NCBI GenBank assembly: GCA_023423335.1
Contig: JAFAFU010000067.1
Span: forward strand, 62,001 to 126,000
Origin: Bacillota bacterium
GTDB lineage: Bacteria > Bacillota > Clostridia > Lachnospirales > Lachnospiraceae
Reading direction: 5' to 3'
DNA length: 64,000 nt
The position numbers and the translations under genes were made by a program. The notes under the pieces were generated by a model. That model worked only from the letters and a program-made list of their open reading frames with translations, was not told the DNA's origin and searched no databases. Below, piece by piece: positions 51,414 to 59,601 of this stretch (the stretch's first letter is position 1; each line of letters starts with the position of its first letter).

Positions 51414-52892
51414 ATGTTAGGGCAGTATGATGTTTATAATGATATTCAGGCTAGGACAGGCGGTGAAATATACATAGGTGTGGTAGGGCCGGTCAGAACA
51501 GGAAAATCTACCTTTATTAAGAGGTTCATGGATCTCTTGGTGATACCAGGTATTGAAGATGTCCATAGCAGAGAGAGAGCCGTTGATGAATTACCCCAGG
51601 CAGCAGCCGGTAAGACCATTATGACAACGGAGCCTAAGTTTATACCGAAGGAGGCTGCCGAGATTGCGCTGGATGAGAGTACAAAGGTCAAAATCCGCCT
51701 GATTGACTGTGTCGGTTACATGGTGGACGGAGCCTCCGGACATACTGAAAACCAGCATGAGAGGATGGTCCGGACCCCCTGGTACGATCAGGAAATCCCC
51801 TTTACACAGGCTGCCGAGATTGGTACGAAGAAGGTTATCAATGACCATTCCACTATCGGTATTGTCATTACAACGGACGGAAGCTTCGGAGACATCCCCC
51901 GGTTAAATTATATGGCCCCGGAGGAGAGGACGATAGAAGAGCTTAAGACGCTTGGAAAACCCTTCATTGTGCTTCTGAATACGAATAAACCGTATTCAAA
52001 TGAAACCTTGCGAATAGCGGAGGAGATCACTGACCGGTATGATGTAACGGTATTACCGGTTAATTGTGAGCAGTTAAAAAAGGAAGATGTCCATAAAATC
52101 ATGGAAAACATTCTGTCCGTTTTCCCGGTTACCGAGGTGGATTTCTATATGCCGAAATGGGCTGAGATGCTCCCCGACGATCATTGGCTGAAGGTGGATC
52201 TGATCGCATCCATAAAGGAGCTGTTCGACCAGATTACCCAGGTGAAGGATGCGAAGACACAAAACTGTGAAACGAACAGCAAATATGTAAAGCGCTTCAA
52301 GATTGATAATGTGGATATGCAGAACGGATGTGTATCCGTAAATGTAGAATTTGATGATATGTATTATTACCAAATCTTAAGCGATCTGATCGGAGTACCG
52401 GTTTCCGGTGAATATCAGCTGATTTCCACCTTAAAGGATCTGGCTGCGAAGAAATCTGAATTTGAAAAGGTTTCCTATGCGGTAAACCAGGTAAAGGGGA
52501 AAGGCTATGGAATTGTCTCTCCGCTAAAGGATGAAATCCGCATTGATGAGCCGGAGGTAATGAAGCATGGCAGTAAATACGGCGTTAAAATAAAAGCCAG
52601 TGCTCCTTCCATCCATATGATCAAGGCAGATATCATGACGGAGGTTGCCCCGATTGTCGGCACAGAGGAACAAGCCAAGGATCTGATCAATTACATTCAC
52701 GACAATGCCAAAGAGAATCCGGAGGGTATCTGGGAGACCAATATCTTTGGAAAATCCGTCCGGCAGCTGGTGGATGACGGTATCAACAGCAAGATCAATA
52801 AGCTAACGGATGACAGTCAGCTGAAGCTTCAGGAAACCATGCAGAAAATTATCAACGACAGCAACGGTGGTTTAATCTGCATTATCATTTAA
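51414..52892 (+). CDS. spoIVA: Stage IV sporulation protein A
   Basis: ATPase that polymerises on the forespore surface to form the coat base layer. The protein has 492 residues, the family length. The N-terminal P-loop is VGPVRTGKSTFIKRF (Lys31), followed by IRLIDCVGYMVDGASGH and the DGSFGDIPRLNY region. The C-terminal anchoring region ends NDSNGGLICIII. AAGGAGG precedes ATG 51414. It would be expected under sigma-E control; I could not find a well-spaced sigma-E promoter in the 96 bp upstream. A terminator follows. Confidence 0.97.
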   Translation: MLGQYDVYNDIQARTGGEIYIGVVGPVRTGKSTFIKRFMDLLVIPGIEDVHSRERAVDELPQAAAGKTIMTTEPKFIPKEAAEIALDESTKVKIRLIDCVGYMVDGASGHTENQHERMVRTPWYDQEIPFTQAAEIGTKKVINDHSTIGIVITTDGSFGDIPRLNYMAPEERTIEELKTLGKPFIVLLNTNKPYSNETLRIAEEITDRYDVTVLPVNCEQLKKEDVHKIMENILSVFPVTEVDFYMPKWAEMLPDDHWLKVDLIASIKELFDQITQVKDAKTQNCETNSKYVKRFKIDNVDMQNGCVSVNVEFDDMYYYQILSDLIGVPVSGEYQLISTLKDLAAKKSEFEKVSYAVNQVKGKGYGIVSPLKDEIRIDEPEVMKHGSKYGVKIKASAPSIHMIKADIMTEVAPIVGTEEQAKDLINYIHDNAKENPEGIWETNIFGKSVRQLVDDGINSKINKLTDDSQLKLQETMQKIINDSNGGLICIII

Positions 52893-52906
52893 TAAAATCT
52901 TAATAT

Positions 52907-52953
52907 AAAAGCTACCTGATTCCTTATCTTTCGGGCTTGGGTAGCTTTCTTTT
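52907..52953 (+). terminator. Intrinsic terminator after spoIVA
   Basis: AAAGCTACC pairs with GGTAGCTTT, followed by CTTTT. Confidence 0.8.
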
Positions 52954-53002
52954 GCATAATTTGTCCCTCATAAGGGATAAATAAATTAAGTGTGACATAT
53001 AG

Positions 53003-53031
53003 TTGACAAATTTGTTAGGGTTTGCTATAAT
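53003..53031 (+). promoter_or_regulatory. Strong sigma-A promoter of the NlpC/P60 gene
   Basis: TTGACA (53003-53008), exactly 17 bp, TATAAT (53026-53031): both hexamers match consensus perfectly. The transcript would have a leader of about 105 nt. Confidence 0.88.
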
Positions 53032-53143
53032 ACACACGTAACATATTTAATAATTGCGTAACAATTTAAACAAATGCAATCTTACATAAGTGATTATTAG
53101 ATATTTCGTGTAATAAAACAAGTGAAACCTGGAGGATAATTAA

Positions 53144-54223
53144 ATGGAAAATAAGCTTCTGAAGTTTTCCTTGGTTTGTGTAACGGGTACAATATTACTT
53201 GCGGCAAATCCAAATAAGGCTATGGCTGTTGAAGAGCCGGTAGCCGGATACATTTTTGATAAAGATCTATCAAGTACAATACAGACAGGTTCAAGCAGTA
53301 TAACTGTTTCCACCTTCTCAACAGATGAAATTCCGATTCCCGGATTTAATAATATCGGTATTGCCGATGTAACAGACAACCTTAATATCCGTAAAGGCTC
53401 CGGTGAGAATGAGAAAATCATCGGAAAGCTTCCCAAAAACGGCGGATGTGAAATTCTCGAAGCGGATACCGGCAGCGGCTGGACCAAGATCAAGTCCAAT
53501 GGCATTACCGGATATGTCAAGACGGAATATCTGATTACTGGTGAGAAAGCGACCCAGCTGGCGGTTAAACTGGCAACACCGGTTGCGATCTCAAAGTCAA
53601 GCGGTCTCAATGTCAGAAGGAAACCCTCCGTGAATTCGGATGTAATTGATACGATTGCCGAGGGAGAAGAATTACTGGTACTGGAAGCACTGGTTATAAC
53701 CTACGGAGAAGAGTATGATAAGTGGGTTAAGGTCAGCCTTGATTCCGATAGCAGTGAAGAGGGTACCGTAGGATATGTATGCAAGAATTATGTAACCTTA
53801 TCCTATACCTTACCTCAGGCAAGCTCCCTGGAAGAACTCCAGTATGGTGTGGGCGTTTCCTCCTTAAGAGTAAATCTTGTCAATAAGGCAAAGGATTACC
53901 TGGGCGGCCGTTATGTTTGGGGCGGAACCACCTTAGGAAAAGGTGTTGACTGTTCCGGTTTCACCCAGCAGATTTATGCGAAGTTCGGTATCTACATTCC
54001 CAGAACCTCCTCCAGCCAGGGCTACAGCGGAACTAAGATTTCCTCCTCCAGCCTTAAGCCCGGTGACTTGGTTTTCTATGGTAATGGCTCCGGTATCAAT
54101 CATGTGGCAATCTATATCGGTAACAGTAAGGTTATCCATGCAAGCAATAAGAGGGATGGTATTAAGATTTCCAATATGTACTACCGTAATCCGGTCAGAT
54201 ATGTAAGATATATTAATGATTAA
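53144..54223 (+). CDS. Secreted SH3b-NlpC/P60 peptidoglycan hydrolase
   Basis: Cell-wall endopeptidase of 359 residues. A signal peptide (about 1-28, ending NKAMA) is followed by two bacterial SH3 domains (about 72-135, ADVTDNLNIRKGSGENEKII; about 150-225, SSGLNVRRKPSVNSDVI) and a C-terminal NlpC/P60 domain (about 245-359). The catalytic triad is Cys270 in GVDCSGFTQQI, His320 in NHVAIYIG and His332 in KVIHASN. A consensus promoter and a strong terminator flank it, so it is a monocistronic, well-expressed gene. It probably cleaves stem peptides during growth or separation. Confidence 0.94.
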   Translation: MENKLLKFSLVCVTGTILLAANPNKAMAVEEPVAGYIFDKDLSSTIQTGSSSITVSTFSTDEIPIPGFNNIGIADVTDNLNIRKGSGENEKIIGKLPKNGGCEILEADTGSGWTKIKSNGITGYVKTEYLITGEKATQLAVKLATPVAISKSSGLNVRRKPSVNSDVIDTIAEGEELLVLEALVITYGEEYDKWVKVSLDSDSSEEGTVGYVCKNYVTLSYTLPQASSLEELQYGVGVSSLRVNLVNKAKDYLGGRYVWGGTTLGKGVDCSGFTQQIYAKFGIYIPRTSSSQGYSGTKISSSSLKPGDLVFYGNGSGINHVAIYIGNSKVIHASNKRDGIKISNMYYRNPVRYVRYIND

Positions 54224-54251
54224 TCCTTCAAATATTACGATAAGATAAGGA

Positions 54252-54288
54252 TATGGCTGGACCATTCATTTGGTCCAGCCATTTTTAT
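54252..54288 (+). terminator. Intrinsic terminator after the NlpC/P60 gene
   Basis: ATGGCTGGACCA-TTCAT-TGGTCCAGCCAT, a perfect 12-bp stem followed by TTTTAT. Confidence 0.92.
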
Positions 54289-54383
54289 GACGAATTAATA
54301 TTCGTTTATATTTACATTAAATTGTAGACAAGTATATCCAGATGTTTTAAAATGAAAGGAAATTGAGAGACAGGAGAGCTGAT

Positions 54384-56057
54384 ATGCAGTATTTGTTTTA
54401 TATCCTGATTATGGTTCTTGTTGTTCATGTATGGAGTTTGCTGAATGAACGGGCCTTGCTTAAGAGACTGAGGCAGCGGCTTAAGGAGGATTGGACCTCC
54501 CAGCCGGAAGAAGAATATACCTCGGAAAAGCTGGAATCCTTGAAAGAATTTTATCTCTCTGTCCGGGATGAACGGCTGGATGTGGATGATATCACCTGGA
54601 ATGACCTGGATATGAATGAGATCTTCATGCAGATGAATAATACACAAAGTGCGATCGGGGAAGAGTACCTTTATGCCATGCTACGAAAGCCCTGCTTTTC
54701 CAAAGATGAGTTATCCGAACGCAACCGGCTGATGGAATTTTTCCATGAGGATGAAGAAAACCGGCTGAAGCTGCAGTTAAGGCTGCATCAGATCGGAAAG
54801 CTGAAATCGATCTCCGTATACGAATATATTAACCGTTTGCAGGATGAAAAGCCTGCCGGTAATCTGCCTCATTATCTAATGGCATTGGGCTTGATTTTAT
54901 CCTTAATATCGGTGTTTATTCATCCCGGCATCGGAGTGGTCTGTACTTTTTTCTTTATTGGCCATAATATTTTCCGGTATTACTCCCGGAAAGCGAAAAT
55001 CGATAAATTTCTGCTGGTTTTATCCTACCTGCTTCGGTTATTATCCAATGTGGACGGAATCATGAAGCTTGATATTCCCGAGCTTAAAACCTATATGGAC
55101 ACCTTGAAGCAGGACGCCTCCGTCTTCCGAAAGTTTCAGAGGGGCGCCGGTATCCTGGTAGCCAAAAACACTGCGGGGAATATATTGGATGCCGTCGTGG
55201 ACTACTTCCGGATGCTTTTTCATGCGGATTTGATCAAATATAATAAAATGCTTCGTTTCTTTCAAAAGAACCGGGATGTCCTGAACCGTATCTACAGGAC
55301 AATCGGCTTTATAGACAGCTGTATGGCCGCGTCCTCCTTCCGTGACAGGTTACCCTTTTATAGTATTCCTGCCCTTGTCAACAGCAAAGTTCCGATGCTC
55401 AGTGTCTCCGATTTATATCATCCCCTGCTTATGGAGCCGATACCAAACTCCATTACCGAAAATCGCAGTGTCCTGATAACCGGCTCCAATGCTTCGGGTA
55501 AATCAACCTTTATTAAGACTCTGGCCATCAACGCGATATTATCCCAGACGATTGATACCTCCATCAGCAGTTCATATAAGGGAAGCTACTTCACAATTTG
55601 CTCCTCAATGGCGTTAAGGGACAGTATTTTTAAGAATGAAAGCTATTATATTGTGGAAATCAAATCCCTGAAGCGGATTCTGGACCGGATTAATAAGGAA
55701 ATACCGACATTGGTTTTAATTGATGAGGTCTTAAGAGGAACCAATACCCTGGAGAGGATTGCCGCCTCCTCCAGAATTCTGGTCTCACTGGCAAAGAAAA
55801 ACACTCTGTGCTTTGCTGCTACCCACGACATCGAGCTGACCTATATTCTGGAGAACTATTATTCAAATTATCATTTCCAGGAGCAAATCGTAAATAATCA
55901 GATCATTTTCGATTACAAGCTTTATCAGGGAAGAGCCGTATCCAAGAATGCTATTAAGCTTCTTTCCTTGCTGGGTTATACCCAGGAAATCATAGACAAT
56001 GCCGAAAAGGCTGCAAAAGATTTTCAAAACGAAGGGGAATGGAAGAAGATACCCTAG
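54384..56057 (+). CDS. Membrane-anchored MutS-family ATPase (MutS paralogue)
   Basis: Protein of 557 residues with a MutS-type ATPase domain but no mismatch-binding domain I. A hydrophobic N-terminus (1-20) and a central hydrophobic pair (about 165-180 and 183-198) predict three membrane helices. The MutS core/lever-like helices (about 200-340) lead to the ATPase domain with GSNASGKSTFIKTLAINAIL (Walker A from residue 367), YFTICSSMALRDSIFKNESY, Walker B TLVLIDEVLRGTNTLERIAA and CFAATHDIELTY. Related proteins are annotated as MutS family with unknown role. ATG 54384 is chosen with AGGAGAG upstream. It lies near rnhA, mutS and mutL. Confidence 0.85.
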   Translation: MQYLFYILIMVLVVHVWSLLNERALLKRLRQRLKEDWTSQPEEEYTSEKLESLKEFYLSVRDERLDVDDITWNDLDMNEIFMQMNNTQSAIGEEYLYAMLRKPCFSKDELSERNRLMEFFHEDEENRLKLQLRLHQIGKLKSISVYEYINRLQDEKPAGNLPHYLMALGLILSLISVFIHPGIGVVCTFFFIGHNIFRYYSRKAKIDKFLLVLSYLLRLLSNVDGIMKLDIPELKTYMDTLKQDASVFRKFQRGAGILVAKNTAGNILDAVVDYFRMLFHADLIKYNKMLRFFQKNRDVLNRIYRTIGFIDSCMAASSFRDRLPFYSIPALVNSKVPMLSVSDLYHPLLMEPIPNSITENRSVLITGSNASGKSTFIKTLAINAILSQTIDTSISSSYKGSYFTICSSMALRDSIFKNESYYIVEIKSLKRILDRINKEIPTLVLIDEVLRGTNTLERIAASSRILVSLAKKNTLCFAATHDIELTYILENYYSNYHFQEQIVNNQIIFDYKLYQGRAVSKNAIKLLSLLGYTQEIIDNAEKAAKDFQNEGEWKKIP

Positions 56058-56132
56058 TACAATGGGAAACTGCGAATGTTCGCAAGTATTGTGCTGACGC
56101 CGGGATTTGCGGGCATCGGCAATATGGAGGAA

Positions 56133-56227
56133 GGTTGAAAAGAAGTGCATTTTTCAGCCGGCGAAAAGCACTCACGTGCTTTTCGCTTAGGTTTTGTATG
56201 CCGCTGAAGCGGTAGACGGAGGTTAGT
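56133..56227 (+). repeat. Three-hairpin leader module before rnhA (copy 2)
   Basis: GGTTGAAAA/TTTTTCAGCC (56133-56159), the perfect 11-bp stem GCGAAAAGCAC-TCAC-GTGCTTTTCGC (56161-56186) and CCGCT-GA-AGCGG (56201-56212) are followed by TAGACGGAGGTTAGT and the rnhA ATG. The order, spacing and ribosome-binding site parallel the module before plsX at 14619-14707. Confidence 0.7.
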
Positions 56228-56713
56228 ATGAACGTTGCTATATATACGGATGGTTCTGCCCGGGGCAATCCCGATGGCCCCGGCGGATATGGGACAATTT
56301 TAGTCTATGTGGATTCCAGAGGGCAGGAGCATATACGGGAATACTCTGCCGGCTATAAAAAGACAACAAATAACCGGATGGAGCTGATGGCAGCTATCGC
56401 GGGGCTGGAAGCTCTGACGAGACCCTGCAATGTCACTCTGTATTCCGACTCGCAGTATCTGGTAAAGGCCTTCAATGAACATTGGCTTGAGGGCTGGATT
56501 AAGAAGGGGTGGAAAAGGGGCCAGAATGAACCGGTCAAGAATGTGGACCTGTGGAAACGGCTGTTAAAGGCCATGGAACCTCATAAGGTTACTTTTACCT
56601 GGGTAAAGGGTCATAATGGTCACCCGATGAATGAACGCTGTGATATTCTGGCCACAACAGCTGCTGACGGAACCGATTTATGGGAGGATGAAATTGTCGA
56701 ATCCATGGGGTGA
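56228..56713 (+). CDS. rnhA: Ribonuclease HI
   Basis: Degrades RNA in RNA-DNA hybrids. The protein has 161 residues. The four catalytic acids are visible: Asp8 in IYTDGSARGN, Glu52 in NNRMELMAAI, Asp74 in LYSDSQYLVK and Asp139 in MNERCDILA. The basic handle KKGWKRGQNEPVKN is present. GGAGGT precedes ATG 56228. It lies just upstream of the mutS promoter, which overlaps the end of the gene region. Confidence 0.96.
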   Translation: MNVAIYTDGSARGNPDGPGGYGTILVYVDSRGQEHIREYSAGYKKTTNNRMELMAAIAGLEALTRPCNVTLYSDSQYLVKAFNEHWLEGWIKKGWKRGQNEPVKNVDLWKRLLKAMEPHKVTFTWVKGHNGHPMNERCDILATTAADGTDLWEDEIVESMG

Positions 56714-56718
56714 AACCG

Positions 56719-56746
56719 TTGCAAATCACGGTCGGTATGATATAAT
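56719..56746 (+). promoter_or_regulatory. Promoter of mutS-mutL-miaA
   Basis: TTGCAA (56719-56724), 16 bp, TATAAT (56741-56746), directly after rnhA. It gives a leader of about 118 nt that includes the palindrome at 56800. Confidence 0.65.
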
Positions 56747-56799
56747 GAAAGCGGAATGAGGAATTATAAGCTTGCTTATGTATTCCGATTGGAGCAACA

Positions 56800-56830
56800 A
56801 GATCATGAACGCGCATTATGTTCATGATCT
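56800..56830 (+). promoter_or_regulatory. Perfect 11-bp palindrome in the mutS leader
   Basis: AGATCATGAAC pairs with GTTCATGATCT around a 9-nt spacer. It is about 50 nt after the predicted transcript start and 40 nt before the mutS ATG. It could be an RNA hairpin or an operator; no T-run follows. Confidence 0.55.
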
Positions 56831-56870
56831 AATGTACACAAAAGCAAAAATCACGAAAGGATTATTTATC

Positions 56871-59579
56871 ATGACTGGACTTACTCCTTTGATGCAGCAG
56901 TATATGCAGATCAAGGCTCAGTATAAAGACTGTATTCTATTTTACCGCTTAGGTGATTTTTATGAGATGTTCTTTGAAGATGCCCATATATGCTCCAGAG
57001 AACTGGAAATCGCCCTGACCGGCAAGGGCATCGGCCAGGAAGAAAGAGCTCCGATGTGCGGTGTTCCATATCATTCTGTTGAGAATTATTTAAGTAAGCT
57101 GGTCAGCCGCGGATACCGGGTTGCCATCTGTGAACAGGTGGAGGATCCGAAAACCGCTAAGGGCATCGTGAAACGGGAGGTAGTCCGTATCGTCACCCCC
57201 GGTACGAACCTGAATACCCAGGTGCTTGATGAGACCAAAAATAATTATCTGATGGCTGTCGTACATACAACCAATGCTTACGGAATCTCCGTTGTAGATG
57301 TAACAACCGGAGATTATTTTGTTACGGAAGTGGACAATGCCCGGAAGCTGATGGATGAGGTCTATAAATGGTCCCCTTCTGAAATTATCTGCAATGATAC
57401 GTTTTTTGTCTCAGGAATTGATATTGATGCCTTGAAAAGCATCAATAATCTTGTCCTTTCTCCCCTGGAGCCCTGGTATTTTGATGATGATTTATGTGCT
57501 CGTGCCCTGCAGGAGCATTTTGATGTCAAGGCCCTGGAGGGTATCGGTCTTAAGGGATATACCATCGGTACCATAGCTGCAGGCTGCATCATGCAGTTTT
57601 TACGGGAAACCCAGAAGAATTCCCTGTCCCATATTATAAAGCTGACACCCTACACCTATGAGAAATACATGCTGCTGGACAGTGTGGCGGTACGAAATCT
57701 GGAGCTGACGGAAACGATCCGGGAGAAGCAGAAGAAGGGCTCGCTGCTGTGGGTCCTGGATAAGACAAAGACCGCAATGGGTGCAAGGCTGCTCAGAAGC
57801 TATATGGAGCAGCCCCTGATTGATTATGATATGATTAACAACCGGCTGGAAGCCGTAAGCCAATTGAAGGATAATATGATTACCCGGGAAGAAATTCGTG
57901 AGTACTTAAACCCCATCTATGATCTGGAACGTCTGATGGGTAAAATCAGCTATAAGAGTGCAAATCCCAGGGATTTGATCGCCTTCAACACCTCACTTTC
58001 CATGCTGCCCCATATTAAATTCCAGCTGCAGGGCTTCGCTGCCTGTGCCGGGCTTTTAAAGGAGATATACGAGGAGCTTGACACCTTAGAGGACTTAAGT
58101 GAGCTGATTGGCCGCTCCATCGCCGATGAGCCGCCGATCAACGTGAAAGAGGGCGGAATCATCCGGGAAGGCTTCCATGAGGAAGTGGACCGCTTAAGGA
58201 AAGCGAAAACCGAGGGTAAGGATTGGCTCATGGACCTGGAGACAAAAGAACGGGATTCCACCGGCATTAAGAACCTGCGGATAAAGTATAACCGTGTCTT
58301 CGGTTATTATCTGGAGGTGACAAATTCCTATCAGAGCCTGGTTCCTCCGAACTGGATCAGAAAGCAGACCTTAGCCAACGCGGAGCGCTACACAACTCCG
58401 GAGCTTAAGGATCTGGAGGATATTATCCTTGGTGCCGAGGACAAGCTGTTCTCCCTGGAATATGATTTGTTCTGCGAGATTAGAGATCAGATTGCTCTTG
58501 AGGTCAGGCGGATACAGCAGTCGGCAAAGGCCATTGCCAAACTGGATGTTTTCGCGTCTCTGGCTCTGGTAGCCGAGCAGAACAATTATGTGAAGCCGGA
58601 GATGAATACCAGCGGAGCCATTGCCATCAAAAACGGCAGACATCCGGTGGTGGAAAAGATGATTTCCCATGATATGTTTGTGGCCAATGATACGATACTG
58701 GATAATAAAAATAATCGTGTATCCATCATTACCGGACCGAATATGGCCGGAAAATCCACCTATATGCGTCAAACGGCCCTGATCGTCCTGATGGCGCAGA
58801 TCGGGAGCTTCGTTCCGGCAGACAGTGCCGTCATCGGAATTGTGGACCGGATCTTTACAAGAGTCGGAGCCTCGGATGATTTGGCCAGCGGTCAGAGCAC
58901 CTTCATGGTGGAGATGACGGAGGTTGCAAACATCCTGCGGAATGCCACGCAGAACAGCTTGTTGATTCTGGATGAAATCGGCAGAGGAACCTCGACCTTT
59001 GACGGCCTGAGTATTGCCTGGGCCGTGGTGGAGCATATCAGTAATTTGTCTCTTCTGGGAGCTAAAACCTTATTTGCGACCCATTACCATGAGCTGACCG
59101 AATTGGAGGGAAGGCTTGAGGGGGTCAATAATTATTGTATCGCCGTCAAAGAGCAGGGTGAGGATATTGTTTTCCTTCGTAAGATTGTCAAGGGAGGCGC
59201 AGATAAAAGCTATGGCATCCAGGTGGCCAGACTGGCCGGGGTCCCTGCCGGGGTTCTGAAACGGGCCTCTGAGATCGTCGCCGAGCTGACCGGTAACGAT
59301 TTGGCCCTGAAAGCTAAGAACCTTTCCTCACCGGAGGCCTCCAAGGAAGAATTTGTCCAGGAGGAATTGTCCCTGGAGCATTTCCTGCAGGAGCCTATGC
59401 TAAAGCCAGGGATGAAACAGAAGAAGCATAAGGATACCAGTCAGTTCTCCCTGTTCTCCATGAGCGGAAATGAAGATATTGTCACAGAGCTCAGGGATAT
59501 GGATATCGCAAGGCTGACGCCGATTGATGCAATAAATAAGCTGTATCAGCTCCAACGGAAGATAAAAGAACGGATCTGA
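56871..59579 (+). CDS. mutS: DNA mismatch repair protein MutS
   Basis: Mismatch-recognition ATPase of 902 residues. The N-terminal mismatch-binding motif FYRLGDFYEMFFEDA carries the conserved Phe and Glu. The connector, lever and clamp domains follow, and the ATPase domain has ITGPNMAGKSTYMRQTALIV, LILDEIGRGTSTFDGLSIAW and FATHYHELTE. ATG 56871 with GAAAGG upstream gives MTGLTPLMQQYMQIK; an ATG at 56772 would add 33 residues across the palindrome and is not family-like. mutL begins 22 bp downstream. Confidence 0.97.
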   Translation: MTGLTPLMQQYMQIKAQYKDCILFYRLGDFYEMFFEDAHICSRELEIALTGKGIGQEERAPMCGVPYHSVENYLSKLVSRGYRVAICEQVEDPKTAKGIVKREVVRIVTPGTNLNTQVLDETKNNYLMAVVHTTNAYGISVVDVTTGDYFVTEVDNARKLMDEVYKWSPSEIICNDTFFVSGIDIDALKSINNLVLSPLEPWYFDDDLCARALQEHFDVKALEGIGLKGYTIGTIAAGCIMQFLRETQKNSLSHIIKLTPYTYEKYMLLDSVAVRNLELTETIREKQKKGSLLWVLDKTKTAMGARLLRSYMEQPLIDYDMINNRLEAVSQLKDNMITREEIREYLNPIYDLERLMGKISYKSANPRDLIAFNTSLSMLPHIKFQLQGFAACAGLLKEIYEELDTLEDLSELIGRSIADEPPINVKEGGIIREGFHEEVDRLRKAKTEGKDWLMDLETKERDSTGIKNLRIKYNRVFGYYLEVTNSYQSLVPPNWIRKQTLANAERYTTPELKDLEDIILGAEDKLFSLEYDLFCEIRDQIALEVRRIQQSAKAIAKLDVFASLALVAEQNNYVKPEMNTSGAIAIKNGRHPVVEKMISHDMFVANDTILDNKNNRVSIITGPNMAGKSTYMRQTALIVLMAQIGSFVPADSAVIGIVDRIFTRVGASDDLASGQSTFMVEMTEVANILRNATQNSLLILDEIGRGTSTFDGLSIAWAVVEHISNLSLLGAKTLFATHYHELTELEGRLEGVNNYCIAVKEQGEDIVFLRKIVKGGADKSYGIQVARLAGVPAGVLKRASEIVAELTGNDLALKAKNLSSPEASKEEFVQEELSLEHFLQEPMLKPGMKQKKHKDTSQFSLFSMSGNEDIVTELRDMDIARLTPIDAINKLYQLQRKIKERI

Positions 59580-59601
59580 TTAATACGGAAAGGCGGTAAC
59601 T

